DNA of 64,000 bases from a virus (IMGVR_UViG_3300018875_000003:1-64000); one strand, 5' to 3'. Positions 38,650-48,032 are shown, counted from the stretch's first letter. A program made the numbers and translations. Notes: generated from the letters alone by a model not told the origin.

Positions 38650-38672
38650 TTTAATGCGTTATACCATACTCG
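38650..38672 (-). promoter_or_regulatory. Extended -10 promoter-like site with variant palindrome after the capsid gene
   Basis: The minus strand reads GAGTATGGTATAACGCATTA ten or so bases past the TAA of the major capsid gene; TATAACGCATTAAA is 38663-38650. This almost repeats the sequence after the sheath gene (22448-22470). It could drive the 166-residue gene or be a shared 3' element of highly expressed genes. Confidence 0.4.
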
Positions 38673-38675
38673 CCA

Positions 38676-39761
38676 TTAGGAAACGACGCGGATAGTTTGT
38701 GGAGCTGGGTAGGAGCGCTCGAATGCCAGGTTGCGGGCAGTTGCTACTGCTTTACCTTCGTTCAGTACGCCGACACCATAACGTTCTTTGATTTTGATTG
38801 TTTGGATATCGCGCATTGGATCGTCGAATTGCTCAGTGGACAATGGATCTTTCACCAGCAAGATACCGATGTTGGACTTGTCTACCACGTACATGTCGAA
38901 TTTCTTCTGCTCGTAGTTGAACGGCGCGAACGGCGTGAAGTTCAGGTTGATGCTGAACGGGATACGTCCTTGTACGCTGTCTGGGTTGATTTGCAGGTTC
39001 GTGATTTGGGAACCGCCCAGTGCTGCGTGAGACAGGGAATCCATCAGGTCGTTTTTGAAGAACACGCTCCAAGTCAGTGGGTGCATGATGATGTCTGTCG
39101 GGTTAAAGCCGTTAGCCATTACCGAGATGAACAGGTCGATCATGTCCTCAGTACTCATTGTGTTATTCAGGTTGCCATCGATATCGCGACCAGTTGTACC
39201 CGCTTCGGTGTACTTCTGACGGATGTCGTTGTCGAACACCAGGTGTCCGTGCTTGGAGAACTGATTGAAGATTTTTTCTTCTTTCAGACGAGCCATTGCT
39301 TCGCCCGCTTTACGAACGAGAATACCGATTACGTCCCATTGGGAGTCGTTGATCATCTCATCAGTTACGCGGACCACCATACCGGATTTACCAACTTTGA
39401 CTTCTTGTGTGCGGTGCATTTGGAAGTCAACAGTTTCTTCCAGGTAGGATTGGCTTTCCCCGATATCGTGCGCACGCATTGCGCCGATAGACGGGAACTC
39501 GATGGAGCGGCCTTCTGTCAGACGAACCGTCTGCATCAGCTGGGAGCCCAGATACAGTGGCTCAGCTGCTTCGCGCATCATACCTGTGATGACGCGAGGG
39601 ATCAGGATGGAAGCATCCTGCGTGGACAGTGCTTCTTTTACGCCAACCAGTTCGGATTTCGGAATCTGTGTCCAATCCTCTTCCAGGTTAAGCTGACGCT
39701 GCATTCTCTCGTAGACTTTCATAGCCTCGGGTTTCAGTTGCATTTCGTTAAGATTAATCAT
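38676..39761 (-). CDS. Major capsid protein (HK97 type)
   Basis: The 361-residue protein begins at ATG 39761 after AAAGGGG. It has the profile of an HK97-fold major capsid protein: a helical start (LKPEAMKVYERMQRQLNLEE), an E-loop/P-domain region (SIEFPSIGAMRAHDIGESQSY, then DFQMHRTQEVKVGKSGMVVRVT), the spine helix (DVIGILVRKAGEAMARLKEE), and an A-domain (DIIMHPLTWSVFFKND; DMYVVDKSNIGILLVKDPLS; KERYGVGVLNEGKAVATA). It is encoded after the protease-scaffold and portal genes. No long N-terminal scaffold region is present, agreeing with a separate scaffold. Confidence 0.85.
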   Translation of the reverse strand: MINLNEMQLKPEAMKVYERMQRQLNLEEDWTQIPKSELVGVKEALSTQDASILIPRVITGMMREAAEPLYLGSQLMQTVRLTEGRSIEFPSIGAMRAHDIGESQSYLEETVDFQMHRTQEVKVGKSGMVVRVTDEMINDSQWDVIGILVRKAGEAMARLKEEKIFNQFSKHGHLVFDNDIRQKYTEAGTTGRDIDGNLNNTMSTEDMIDLFISVMANGFNPTDIIMHPLTWSVFFKNDLMDSLSHAALGGSQITNLQINPDSVQGRIPFSINLNFTPFAPFNYEQKKFDMYVVDKSNIGILLVKDPLSTEQFDDPMRDIQTIKIKERYGVGVLNEGKAVATARNLAFERSYPAPQTIRVVS

Positions 39762-39792
39762 TAGTGGCTAGGCCCCTTTCCTTGAATACGGA

Positions 39793-41019
39793 TTATTTAT
39801 GAAGCAGGATGCGGACCGCACCGATCGAACCTTTGAAGTCCCAACCTGTTGGGATACCAGGAATCTGGCCAGTCGCTTTATACGTCGCAGTTACATTTTT
39901 CGGAGTTGTGCCAGCAGTGTTGTCCACTGTTACAACAACCAGACCGAGTTCAGCATTTACATAGTCAGGTGTGATTACTTGACCGTCGAATTTCACTTCG
40001 ATTGTGCCGGCTACAGCTGGCAGATGTTCCAGACGGAAGTCGTGGCGGCCGGATTGTCCAGGCTGGATTGTACCGATCACTTCGTCAGCGTAAGGAACTT
40101 CGATGTTGGCACCGTTGGTCAGGCCAGGGATACCTTGCGGCTTGTACTGACCTTTATCCCAGTTCGCATACGTTTTCTCGTATGGGTAGCCAGGGAAGCC
40201 ATCAGTTGCACCAATGTCTTCAGGACGGAAACCGGAGTTGTTAATCCATTTGTCATCTGTGCGCATGTCTTCTTGAGACCAGCCAACCCATTTCAACCAT
40301 CCTTGCGGCGGCATGTTGGTTTCAACAGCCCAGATCTGGCCGATAACCTGATCACGCATGATGCTTTCTTTTTCCATAAGAGCTTTCAGCTCATCCAGTG
40401 TAGTAGCAGCTTTGATCTGCTCACGGATTTGGTCGAAGTCAGCAACAATGATGCGTCCGTTCTCATCGGACATTACCAGGTCGCCGTTTTTCGCAGGGCG
40501 CGCAGGGTTAGCATCGTAGAAGGAACCCCAGTGGATTTCTTCAGCATCCGCTTTAACCGGGATGTAAGGCAGCTCGATGTAGATTTCGTTTTCGATGGTT
40601 GGCTGCATGCCGTTGAATCCATCGACGAACTCTTCATACAGGTTGCCGTAGGCTACGCCGATTGCCTTGTTGGCTTTACGCACATACGTAGAACCGTCTG
40701 TTTTGTGGACGTCGTTTACGTCTTTACCGCCGTTTGCCAGTGTCAGAACAGGCAGCAGTGTGTTGCTGTCAAAGTCCTTGATTACGCCATCTTGGGAAGC
40801 GCCGAAGCTGTCCGTTGCCGGTGCTACTGCACGACCTTTAGGGATGACCACCCAGCCATCGCCACCGAAATGATAGCGGAACAGGCGTTTAAGCCGTGGG
40901 TCGATTGCGAATTTCTCACCCGGAGAATCGTGAGTACCTGCCTGCAGCTTGGTATTCGTGCGGTTGTAGTTATCCGGGGTGTCTTTAATTGGGCCAGAGT
41001 TGCCAGAGAACAATGCCAT
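39793..41019 (-). CDS. Capsid-associated structural protein (408 aa)
   Basis: ATG 41019 (MALFSGNSG) is chosen, eleven bases after AAGGAG; a GTG four codons upstream overlaps that site. The N-terminal part is polar (NYNRTNTKLQAGTH), the middle is acidic and helical (DQIREQIKAATTLDELKALM), with a Trp-rich stretch (PPQGWLKWVGWSQEDM). The C-terminal ~100 residues (HDFRLEHLPAVAGTIEVKFDG, VVVTVDN, NVTATYKATG) are another copy of the recurring beta module. The place between protease-scaffold and major capsid genes suggests a vertex or decoration protein made in large amounts. Confidence 0.5.
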   Translation of the reverse strand: MALFSGNSGPIKDTPDNYNRTNTKLQAGTHDSPGEKFAIDPRLKRLFRYHFGGDGWVVIPKGRAVAPATDSFGASQDGVIKDFDSNTLLPVLTLANGGKDVNDVHKTDGSTYVRKANKAIGVAYGNLYEEFVDGFNGMQPTIENEIYIELPYIPVKADAEEIHWGSFYDANPARPAKNGDLVMSDENGRIIVADFDQIREQIKAATTLDELKALMEKESIMRDQVIGQIWAVETNMPPQGWLKWVGWSQEDMRTDDKWINNSGFRPEDIGATDGFPGYPYEKTYANWDKGQYKPQGIPGLTNGANIEVPYADEVIGTIQPGQSGRHDFRLEHLPAVAGTIEVKFDGQVITPDYVNAELGLVVVTVDNTAGTTPKNVTATYKATGQIPGIPTGWDFKGSIGAVRILLHK

Positions 41020-41067
41020 TGTGAATGTCACTCCTTAATTTGGTTTACTTGCCTTTATAGGCTTTTG

Positions 41068-42558
41068 TTATTTCTTGCTGCCAAACATGCCCTTAAACAT
41101 GTTCAAAGCATCTTGGCCAGTCATGACTTTCGGCTTTTCGCTCTCGTCAGTACTGAGTCCAGGATTTGCTACGCTGCCTGGTACCGGCTTCGCCGTTTTG
41201 GTTTCTGCCAGCAGATCAGCTTTCGTATTTTCCAGAGACTCTTTGGTGCGGGTTGCGTGAGCTTGTACAGCTTCCTCGTAATCCACGCCTACCACATCAG
41301 GCTTGTTCAGATCGCGTTTCAGCTTAACAACGCTCTCTGCCAGTGCGCGATGGGAGTTCTCATTTGCTTCGGCCAGTGCTGCTGTCAGACGCTGAACCTC
41401 AGCTTTCGACTCAGCCAGTTGACCGCTGATACGTTGGTTTTCCATGACCAGATTGGTGATGGTTTGCTGCATCTCGGTTACATTAACCGTAGGTGCTGCC
41501 GGAACCGGTGGCGTAGCTTGTGCGCCTTCAGCAGTTGTTGCTGTTGGAGTCGCAGGCGGTTCTGTAGTTACTGCTGCAGGTTCAGTTCCTGCTGCTTGTG
41601 CGCCTTCAGCAGTCGTTGCTGCGGCAGGCTCCGGAGTTGTAGTTGGACCAGCAGCTGGCGGAGTTGTTTGTGCGCCTTCCTGTGTAGCTGCAGGTACTGC
41701 AGGTGCAGCAGGATCCGCTGGGGTTGTTCCTTTTGGTGTCGTCATCGGTTGGCTCCCTTCCTCGAAAGTAAGCAGGTTTTGGAAAGCTGCTTTCTGACTT
41801 TCATTCATTTGTTCGAATAGATTCACACTCGGCGCGTTTACATGCTGCATCAGGCCTTCAGCGACCTGGAAGATGTGCATGTGTACGGATTCCTGTGAAG
41901 CAGCAGATGTTTTATCATCGCTTCCGTCTTCGTAAACGGCAGTTACGCCAGTATTGCCGGCGTATTCGTCAGCCGGAACGTTTACATATGAAACCTCGCG
42001 GCCATAGGTTGTTCCGATGATGAAGTGGCAAGTTTGGTCTTCGTAGTTCTCACCTGGGTAGTGTTCACACCACTCCTGAGTGCGGTCCGTTCCGCAGATG
42101 TTACATGTTACTTTGTCGGTGTTCGCGCCGATGGAAACCGTCTGATAACGTCCATCCAGTACTTTTTCAATAGCAACCGGATCGGTAATTTCGACTGTAA
42201 ACATCAGTCCTGGTTTACCAGACATCGTAACGTCATGGAACTCTGCTTTCAGGATACGTCCGATTGGTTCACCGTCCACATCATTGTGGTGGGTTAGCAC
42301 CGGCTTCTGCCGTGGCGATGTCCAACTTTCCAATCCCGCGGTCAATCCTTCTTTGGTGTAGTACGTAAAGTTACGTGTACGGCCAACGTGGATGGCTTCG
42401 ATCTGAACGATCAGTTTCTTTGGCTTCCCCTTCGCTGATTCATTCAGAACTTGTATTGATTCCTGCTGAATCTTCCCGATCGTGCCGAGATTTTCATTCA
42501 GGATTTTTGGTACCCATTTCTTTTGCTCATGCTCTTTGAGCGAATACACATTCCTCAC
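41068..42558 (-). CDS. Prohead protease fused to scaffold
   Basis: The gene starts with GTG 42558 inside GTGA, coupled to the portal stop, with GGGGGTGA upstream. Residues ~45-250 look like a prohead serine protease: KPVLTHHNDVDGEPIG with His90/91, VSIGA with Ser142, and a C152-x2-C155 ... C164-x-H166 cluster that could bind zinc. Residues ~275-385 are Ala/Pro/Thr-rich with EGAQ repeated three times. Residues ~385-445 are a coiled coil (LVMENQRISGQLAESKAEVQ), and the end is basic-acidic. The second half has the make-up of a scaffold. An internal ATG at 41745 (residue 272) follows AAGGGAG by seven bases, so a free 225-residue scaffold is likely also made. Confidence 0.75.
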   Translation of the reverse strand: MRNVYSLKEHEQKKWVPKILNENLGTIGKIQQESIQVLNESAKGKPKKLIVQIEAIHVGRTRNFTYYTKEGLTAGLESWTSPRQKPVLTHHNDVDGEPIGRILKAEFHDVTMSGKPGLMFTVEITDPVAIEKVLDGRYQTVSIGANTDKVTCNICGTDRTQEWCEHYPGENYEDQTCHFIIGTTYGREVSYVNVPADEYAGNTGVTAVYEDGSDDKTSAASQESVHMHIFQVAEGLMQHVNAPSVNLFEQMNESQKAAFQNLLTFEEGSQPMTTPKGTTPADPAAPAVPAATQEGAQTTPPAAGPTTTPEPAAATTAEGAQAAGTEPAAVTTEPPATPTATTAEGAQATPPVPAAPTVNVTEMQQTITNLVMENQRISGQLAESKAEVQRLTAALAEANENSHRALAESVVKLKRDLNKPDVVGVDYEEAVQAHATRTKESLENTKADLLAETKTAKPVPGSVANPGLSTDESEKPKVMTGQDALNMFKGMFGSKK

Positions 42559-44765
42559 TGAGTTTCACCCCCTTCGTCATGGATTGTTAAATCACATTCG
42601 CAGTTCGTGTGAAACGGAGGAATGCGATAGAATATAGCAATCTCATCGTAGGATGAGAGTTCTACCAGAGAGATTGTTTCTTGCGACCGCTCATAGCAAG
42701 TCGAGCAGCTTCCAGGCTCATTCAGTGCCTTTACGCTTTCCACTCCGCTTCTGCCCAGCGCCAGCACATAGCCGTAATGGTATGTCTTAATCACTGTCGT
42801 TTTTGCGATCGCTTTGATACGGTGCCTGATGGATTCGAATACGCTGCGGGTGATGATCGCTGCATTGCTGCTATCTTCAACGCCCTTCAGCTTCTCGTTC
42901 AGCACGCCGTGGATTGTCTCTTCGATGAGATCGAAAGAGTCCTGGGTAAATTCAGATACGATCCGGAGCGATTGCGACAGGTTAATCCCTGGCGTCTTGG
43001 AAAGCTTCAGCTGAGCTGCTGCCTTCTTGGCTCCTTCCAGAAGCACGTTACGGGCTTCTCTCTGAATAACCTGATCCATTTTGTCCTTACTGAAATGAAT
43101 AGCGGAGAGTGCTTCGGCCGGCGACGTCATCGGGAATCGATTACGCGCCTGTGACCGCTGAATCTCGCCAATCACGTCGGCCTCCATGGTGTCGAAGATG
43201 TTGACCATCTCTTTATGGAGTGACTGCACCGATTCAAGAGGGATTTTAAATTCCTGCTGAATCTGCTGATATTGGCTGCTTTCTTTCACTGGGAATTGGA
43301 TCGCTCTATCCAGTGCTTCTCTGATCGATTCCGTGCTTTTCTTCGGACCCGAGCGTGTGCCGTTTTGATTGGTCGGCTGCTGCTTGTTGTCCGTTTCTGC
43401 ACTTTTCTCTGCTGCAAGGCTGGCTGCATGCTCAGCTTGTTGCATACCGACCATTTGATAGTACAATCGCGTTTCGTCGGCTACAGGGTCTTGGCCCAGG
43501 TTCTTACGCGTCTCATCCCATGTCTGAACGTTATGCTCAAACTTGAAGATTTCGTGCGTCTCTACCTTAATCCGCATTTCCTGTTCAATTTCGTTAAAGA
43601 CGAAGTTGACTTTGAAATCCGGGTTTGCCATTGGATCATAGCCGCCCTCAACCAGAAGTTCTTCGATAATGAATTTATCAATATACATCTGGATGATCTG
43701 CTGCCATCCTTTGACCCGATCCGCTTTATTACCGCTCATGGCGTCTGCCGTGTTGCGGTTGGCTGTATCTCCTCGACCGAAGTCAACCTGAGACATTCCG
43801 AGACCCGAGAACACGCGGTTCTCGAAGTAATCCAGATACGTTCGTCCATCGATCGCAGTAATATTAACGGCTTCAACCTTATGGCGTTCTGGAATTACGA
43901 TCGCCCCGTCTGTCGGCATATCTTCGATAACCGACCGCATATTGTCCAGCTCTTCATCGCTGGCTTCGTAGCCAGGTTTATCGATACCCACCGTGTAGGT
44001 GAGAAGCGGGAAAATATGACGATACAGCAGTAAGGCTGCGTTCTCTTCCATCTTCCGAAGAAGTTGAATGTCTCCGATTACCGGAGCCAGCCATGGAAGG
44101 CCGAATGCTTCGCCTGCCGGACGGTTCGCTGCGATATGGACGATATCCTGAATTTGAAAATCCTTCGTATCGCCGCCTGATCCGGTGCTTTGCGTGTACT
44201 TTTTGATGTTCCCGGAATCATCCCGAGTAATCGAGATGGTCGCCGGTGCAAGTCTAAAGTAGCCGCCGACTGGATCTTTCGCTGGCAGGACTGCCGTTGC
44301 CGGTAAACCCGGCGCAAGCCCTACTCCGCCTTTAGCTCTCGCCTTGGCGATAAATGAGTTGTGGAATCGCACCATATCTTCTGCAATCCCAAAGAAAAGT
44401 TCATCGGTCGGCACCTGAGTGGCGATAGCCATCATATCAAGCCGCGTCTTGACGTACTGCAGTGCTTCGTCGTTCTTGCCCTTGAATGTATATCCGGACT
44501 TCACAATCAGCTCGCTGTATTTCATGACGGTCTGCGTCAGATAACTATCTCGCTCAATGGCGGTGGCAATGGCTGCAAGATCCGCTTTTGGACTTTCTGC
44601 GTCGCTTCCGCCTGAGCTATTCTTTACCGCATACCCTATTCGCTTTACCTGGGTTGCCTTTGGATCACGATTGACAGTGACGCCGCTGCTTGAGCTTCCG
44701 CTCGATGGAGTAGTTGCGTTCTTTAGGCCAATACGTGACAATGCCTTCATCAAAAGCTTAGCCAA
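42555..44765 (-). CDS. Portal protein with C-terminal MuF-like head morphogenesis domain
   Basis: The best start is TTG 44765, eight bases after AAGGAGA. The 736-residue product has a portal-like N-terminal half: YLTQTVMKYSELIVKSGYTF, FGIAEDMVRFHNSFIAKAR, IVHIAANRPAGEAFGLPWLA, FENRVFSGLGMSQVDFGRGD, and the helical NFVFNEIEQEMRIKVETHEI. A Gln/Asn linker near 455-475 leads to a second domain ending with C687-x2-C690 and IPPFHTNCECD (His719, Cys722, Cys724), the signature of Mu gpF-like minor head proteins. Fusion of the two in one chain means each of twelve portal subunits would carry the MuF domain inside or on the head. The gene has its own promoter-like region upstream. Confidence 0.8.
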   Translation of the reverse strand: MAKLLMKALSRIGLKNATTPSSGSSSSGVTVNRDPKATQVKRIGYAVKNSSGGSDAESPKADLAAIATAIERDSYLTQTVMKYSELIVKSGYTFKGKNDEALQYVKTRLDMMAIATQVPTDELFFGIAEDMVRFHNSFIAKARAKGGVGLAPGLPATAVLPAKDPVGGYFRLAPATISITRDDSGNIKKYTQSTGSGGDTKDFQIQDIVHIAANRPAGEAFGLPWLAPVIGDIQLLRKMEENAALLLYRHIFPLLTYTVGIDKPGYEASDEELDNMRSVIEDMPTDGAIVIPERHKVEAVNITAIDGRTYLDYFENRVFSGLGMSQVDFGRGDTANRNTADAMSGNKADRVKGWQQIIQMYIDKFIIEELLVEGGYDPMANPDFKVNFVFNEIEQEMRIKVETHEIFKFEHNVQTWDETRKNLGQDPVADETRLYYQMVGMQQAEHAASLAAEKSAETDNKQQPTNQNGTRSGPKKSTESIREALDRAIQFPVKESSQYQQIQQEFKIPLESVQSLHKEMVNIFDTMEADVIGEIQRSQARNRFPMTSPAEALSAIHFSKDKMDQVIQREARNVLLEGAKKAAAQLKLSKTPGINLSQSLRIVSEFTQDSFDLIEETIHGVLNEKLKGVEDSSNAAIITRSVFESIRHRIKAIAKTTVIKTYHYGYVLALGRSGVESVKALNEPGSCSTCYERSQETISLVELSSYDEIAIFYRIPPFHTNCECDLTIHDEGGETQ

Positions 44766-44807
44766 GAATCACATCTCCTTTCCGAGCAAGTCACTTTGTC
44801 TTTATCA

Positions 44808-44837
44808 ATTATATATTAAACTTGTAACACGTTACAC
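44808..44837 (-). promoter_or_regulatory. Promoter with TGTAAC-N2-GTTACA palindrome upstream of the portal gene
   Basis: The minus strand carries TATAAT (44813-44808) about 40 bases before the TTG start. The palindrome TGTAACGTGTTACA (44836-44823) lies about where a -35 would be (18-base spacing from GTGTAA). A similar layout is seen at 53101-53129. It may be an operator or an activator site. Confidence 0.55.
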
Positions 44838-44842
44838 TTTGA

Positions 44843-46096
44843 CTAGACGCGGTATCCATTTGCCTCCAAATACTCACTCGCCCATTCGTCGGTGATTTCA
44901 CCGACCTCTTGCAAATCCTCTAATATCCTTAAAAATCTTCGTATTTCCTCCTTTTTTTGAATCAGCTGATATTGTTGGCTATAAAAAATAGCTTCTTGCT
45001 GATAAAAACGAGTCATATCCGTAACACTGGAATCGTATTGTTTTTTGCTTTCCAAAAGGGAGCCAACCATGATTTCGGCCAGTGCATTCATCGATTCATT
45101 GGATTCAGATTGATTGTAGAGCCAGTTCTTTACACCAGTGCCGGACTTGGACTCCAGCTGCTGATGAAACCACTGCTGCTTCGACACATACGCTTCCTTC
45201 TGGTCATCAACCAGCGCGTATTGTCCTTTGAGAGAAGTCAGCTTATCTTTGATCGTTCGGAAGGACAACATAATGTAAGCTGCTGCCGAGGATTTGTCTG
45301 CCAGCGTATTCAGCTGCAAGATCATCTCCTTCAGATCATCTTTCATAACGATGGTCGGGTCGGCAATCAGGAACTGGAACTGATCGATCATCTGGGAATA
45401 CATCACATACCGGTTCCGGTGAACGAAGGATGTGTCTGCCAAAGACACATGCAGCGTCTCCATTTGTTTACGGGCGACATCCTGGTTGTAAATCTCCTTC
45501 TCCATCGAAGCGATGTTTGTATTCTCCGTGTCTTCCTCATGGCTGTGTTCTTCTGAATAGGCGTCTTGAATTTGATCTGTCAGATCGTTGAAGCTCTGTT
45601 CGGCTTGCACCCATTGATCGATCATAGACGACTCGGCATTCGCTACAGCTTCCAGGTCGGAGTTATCCGTAATCTGATTACGGTAGTGATTATCCAGAAA
45701 GGTTTGCTGCAATTGGCAGGAAGCCTTCATTCGGTAAAGGATCGTATACAGTTCAGCATCGCCAGAGCCCCGTGGACCGCATAGGATGTCCTCTTGCGCA
45801 ATGATGGCATCTTGCTTGCCGCTGGTGAGCGCCGCCTTATACGCGGCAAAATCCTTCGTCTGGTTGCGGTTGTCGATGACCTGCAGCAGGGCAGCAATCC
45901 GTTCAACCAGTTCAGCATAGCCGGTCAGGGCGCTGGTGATCGTAAAGTCCTCGGACCGTTTGATCTTCTGTACAGTGGATGGGTCGATCCGGAAGAATCG
46001 ATCTTTTTTCGGCAGCTTTACGTCTGGGCGATAATTGATTTGGCTGCGCTCATAGGACGTGTCTATCCCGCGCTGTCCAAAGATATCTTCAGTCAT
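44843..46096 (-). CDS. Helical protein encoded between terminase and portal (417 aa)
   Basis: Starts at ATG 46096 behind AGGAGG. Apart from ~50 polar N-terminal residues (IDTSYERSQINYRPDVKL), the sequence is predicted as long helices rich in Gln, Glu, Asp and Lys (SEDFTITSALTGYAELVERI; QTFLDNHYRNQITDNSDLEA; FYQQEAIFYSQQYQLIQKKE). The last 30 residues are acidic. No family is recognised. Its position between packaging and portal genes suggests a head-assembly or portal-associated role. Its leader holds a strong 9-bp hairpin (46122-46146). Confidence 0.5.
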   Translation of the reverse strand: MTEDIFGQRGIDTSYERSQINYRPDVKLPKKDRFFRIDPSTVQKIKRSEDFTITSALTGYAELVERIAALLQVIDNRNQTKDFAAYKAALTSGKQDAIIAQEDILCGPRGSGDAELYTILYRMKASCQLQQTFLDNHYRNQITDNSDLEAVANAESSMIDQWVQAEQSFNDLTDQIQDAYSEEHSHEEDTENTNIASMEKEIYNQDVARKQMETLHVSLADTSFVHRNRYVMYSQMIDQFQFLIADPTIVMKDDLKEMILQLNTLADKSSAAAYIMLSFRTIKDKLTSLKGQYALVDDQKEAYVSKQQWFHQQLESKSGTGVKNWLYNQSESNESMNALAEIMVGSLLESKKQYDSSVTDMTRFYQQEAIFYSQQYQLIQKKEEIRRFLRILEDLQEVGEITDEWASEYLEANGYRV

Positions 46097-46121
46097 TGAT
46101 TCGACCTCCTGTTATATGTAA

Positions 46122-46146
46122 GGCGCAGACCGTTGTAGTCTGCGCC
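46122..46146. other. Perfect 9-bp hairpin in 166-base gap downstream of terminase
   Basis: GGCGCAGAC and GTCTGCGCC pair perfectly around CGTTGTA. It stands in the only sizeable gap (46097-46262) between terminase and portal-side genes, about 15 bases before the AGGAGG of the next minus-strand gene. No T run follows. I see no gene in the rest of the gap. It could be an mRNA processing site, a terminator of poor quality, or part of a packaging site. Confidence 0.4.
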
Positions 46147-46262
46147 CCAGGGAAAGAGAGTTGATGAGCCTAGCCAGAAAGGATACAGGGGATTTTGTGC
46201 CTTCCACCCGCCCGCGCATTTACAGGAAGGGACAACGCATTACATCAGGCATTCCAGAGGAT

Positions 46263-48023
46263 TTAGAACTTGGCTCTTGTCGGGCGGTGTTTCGTGTTTC
46301 CACGACCCCATACACTTGCGCCCGACCGGCTTCTTTTCCCGCCGTACCCGAGGGCTACCTTTTCCAGGTGCCAGTTCGGATTATCTCGAAGCTCGCGCTC
46401 CGGTTTCTTATTTTGTGTGCTGAATACATCCCGGTTGTCTCCGAACACCCGATCGGCAATCTTTTGCTCGAATTGGTTGTTGACGGTGAACGCCCGGCTG
46501 GCCACGTTGAATTTCTCCAGAATCTTCGCGATATCTGGGTATTCGATCGTGAATCCAAGGATCGTCAGCATGAACGCATCCAGTGCGTGCTCGTTTTCAG
46601 AAGTATAGATTGGTTTACCGTTTTGAGAGATACGGATAACCTGGTAGTCCATCATTTGCTTCCAAACCATATCGTCAAAGGCAGAGAGGATAATGCGGTC
46701 TCGTTCCAAGAGGATGGCAGTCTGGTTGACCATGAAGTTTTTGGCGTCTTTCTTGTCGATCTCCCGAGTCGCCGGATCACGAATCTCAATCGTTTGGGAG
46801 AACTGAATCCGTTTAACCTTTTTATCAAGGCGCGTATATGGGTTTTCTCGACCGTGAAGACGGAGGGCTTCGATCTGATATTCACCGCTACCGGCATCCA
46901 CATAGATGAATGCTGGATCGTAGATGTCATTCAGCTCGATGATGCGTTTAACGGCGTTATCGAAGGTGAAATCACCACGAGGAATTTCTGATCGGAGGGC
47001 AACCCTGAATTTCTTATGGACTTCATCGAACTCGGTGACGATAATCTGGGTGGCTGCGCCGTATTTATCCCAGTCAACACCGATGATCCGAAGCGCCCGT
47101 GGAGCAGGGTTATTTATAGTATAAGGCCCATAATAAACGATGTCATCCAGGTTAAGACCCTGCTTCTGATACTGCTCGCGCTCATACAGGTTCAGCTCGC
47201 GATAACTATAGTAGAATTGGCTTTTTGCTCGCTCTACCGCGTCTTTATTGAAAACTCCGACAGTTTCCTCACCGAACTCTGCTTCAACCTCGTGAATGTA
47301 ACCTTGAGCGGTCATTGTTGCACGAAGCTCGCCTTCCATCCGCTCATCAAAGTCAGGGTTGACTTTCGAAGGGAAGTGATAGGCTTTGTAACCCGTATCC
47401 GGGTTCGTGCAAATGTCATAGAAGAAGTCGCGCTTACCGGTCGGCGTGGAGCTAACCCAAATCCCGATACGCTTCGGATCTTCCATCGCAATGGCCGTAA
47501 CTGCATCGATACCGTCACGAGACATGTAATCGACCTCATCGAGAAACAGCCAGTCCGCCCGCTGACCACGGACAGAGGCACCGGCTTGGCTACCTGCATT
47601 GGCGCCGGCCGTAAAACCCATGATCTTCGAACCGTTACCGAACGATGCGATAAACGGGTTCTTTGTGATCGTTACGGACGCAGCCAGCTCCTCGCAGTCG
47701 CGCACAAGCTCCTGGAGACGCATGAAGATCAGTCGAACCTGGTGCTCGTATGGTGTTGCGACAAGAAGACGACTATTCTTATGATGAAACGCGTACCAAA
47801 GACAGAAGACTACCATTGTTTCTGTTTTACCTACACGTCGTCCCATTCGGGCGGCGATACGTCTGTCTCCACTGAGAATGCCCTTGATCATCATTCGCTG
47901 ATACCAGCGGGCTTTCCAAGCGTTCCCCTTCGGATCCTTCAGCTTCCAATATGCCCACTTAACAGGATCTGAGCGTATTTCTCGCTCCATCTCTATTAAT
48001 TGCTGTTCTGTTTCTTTTGCCAT
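46263..48023 (-). CDS. Terminase large subunit
   Basis: The 586-residue protein starts at ATG 48023 after AAGGTGA. The ATPase half has a Walker A (GRRVGKTE, 61-68), an adenine-side FMRLQ helix, a Walker B (WLFLDEVD, 158-165) and a coupling motif (SSTPTGKRD, ~191-199). The nuclease half has the RNase H-like acids IIGVDWD (Asp317), YVDAG (Asp376) and HALDAF (Asp482). All are intact. It powers DNA packaging through the portal and cuts the concatemer. The C-terminal ~90 residues are basic (GGKRSRSGASVWGRGNTK), as expected for a portal- or DNA-contacting tail. Confidence 0.93.
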   Translation of the reverse strand: MAKETEQQLIEMEREIRSDPVKWAYWKLKDPKGNAWKARWYQRMMIKGILSGDRRIAARMGRRVGKTETMVVFCLWYAFHHKNSRLLVATPYEHQVRLIFMRLQELVRDCEELAASVTITKNPFIASFGNGSKIMGFTAGANAGSQAGASVRGQRADWLFLDEVDYMSRDGIDAVTAIAMEDPKRIGIWVSSTPTGKRDFFYDICTNPDTGYKAYHFPSKVNPDFDERMEGELRATMTAQGYIHEVEAEFGEETVGVFNKDAVERAKSQFYYSYRELNLYEREQYQKQGLNLDDIVYYGPYTINNPAPRALRIIGVDWDKYGAATQIIVTEFDEVHKKFRVALRSEIPRGDFTFDNAVKRIIELNDIYDPAFIYVDAGSGEYQIEALRLHGRENPYTRLDKKVKRIQFSQTIEIRDPATREIDKKDAKNFMVNQTAILLERDRIILSAFDDMVWKQMMDYQVIRISQNGKPIYTSENEHALDAFMLTILGFTIEYPDIAKILEKFNVASRAFTVNNQFEQKIADRVFGDNRDVFSTQNKKPERELRDNPNWHLEKVALGYGGKRSRSGASVWGRGNTKHRPTRAKF

Positions 48024-48032
48024 GCGATCACC

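Noticed and set aside
41444-41797. Plus-strand 117-codon frame in the scaffold linker
   Set aside because: It mirrors the Ala/Pro/Thr repeats of the real gene; simple-sequence shadow.
39799-41820. 673-codon plus-strand frame opposite two capsid-region genes
   Set aside because: It spans two well-supported minus-strand genes and is Cys/Phe/Arg-rich.
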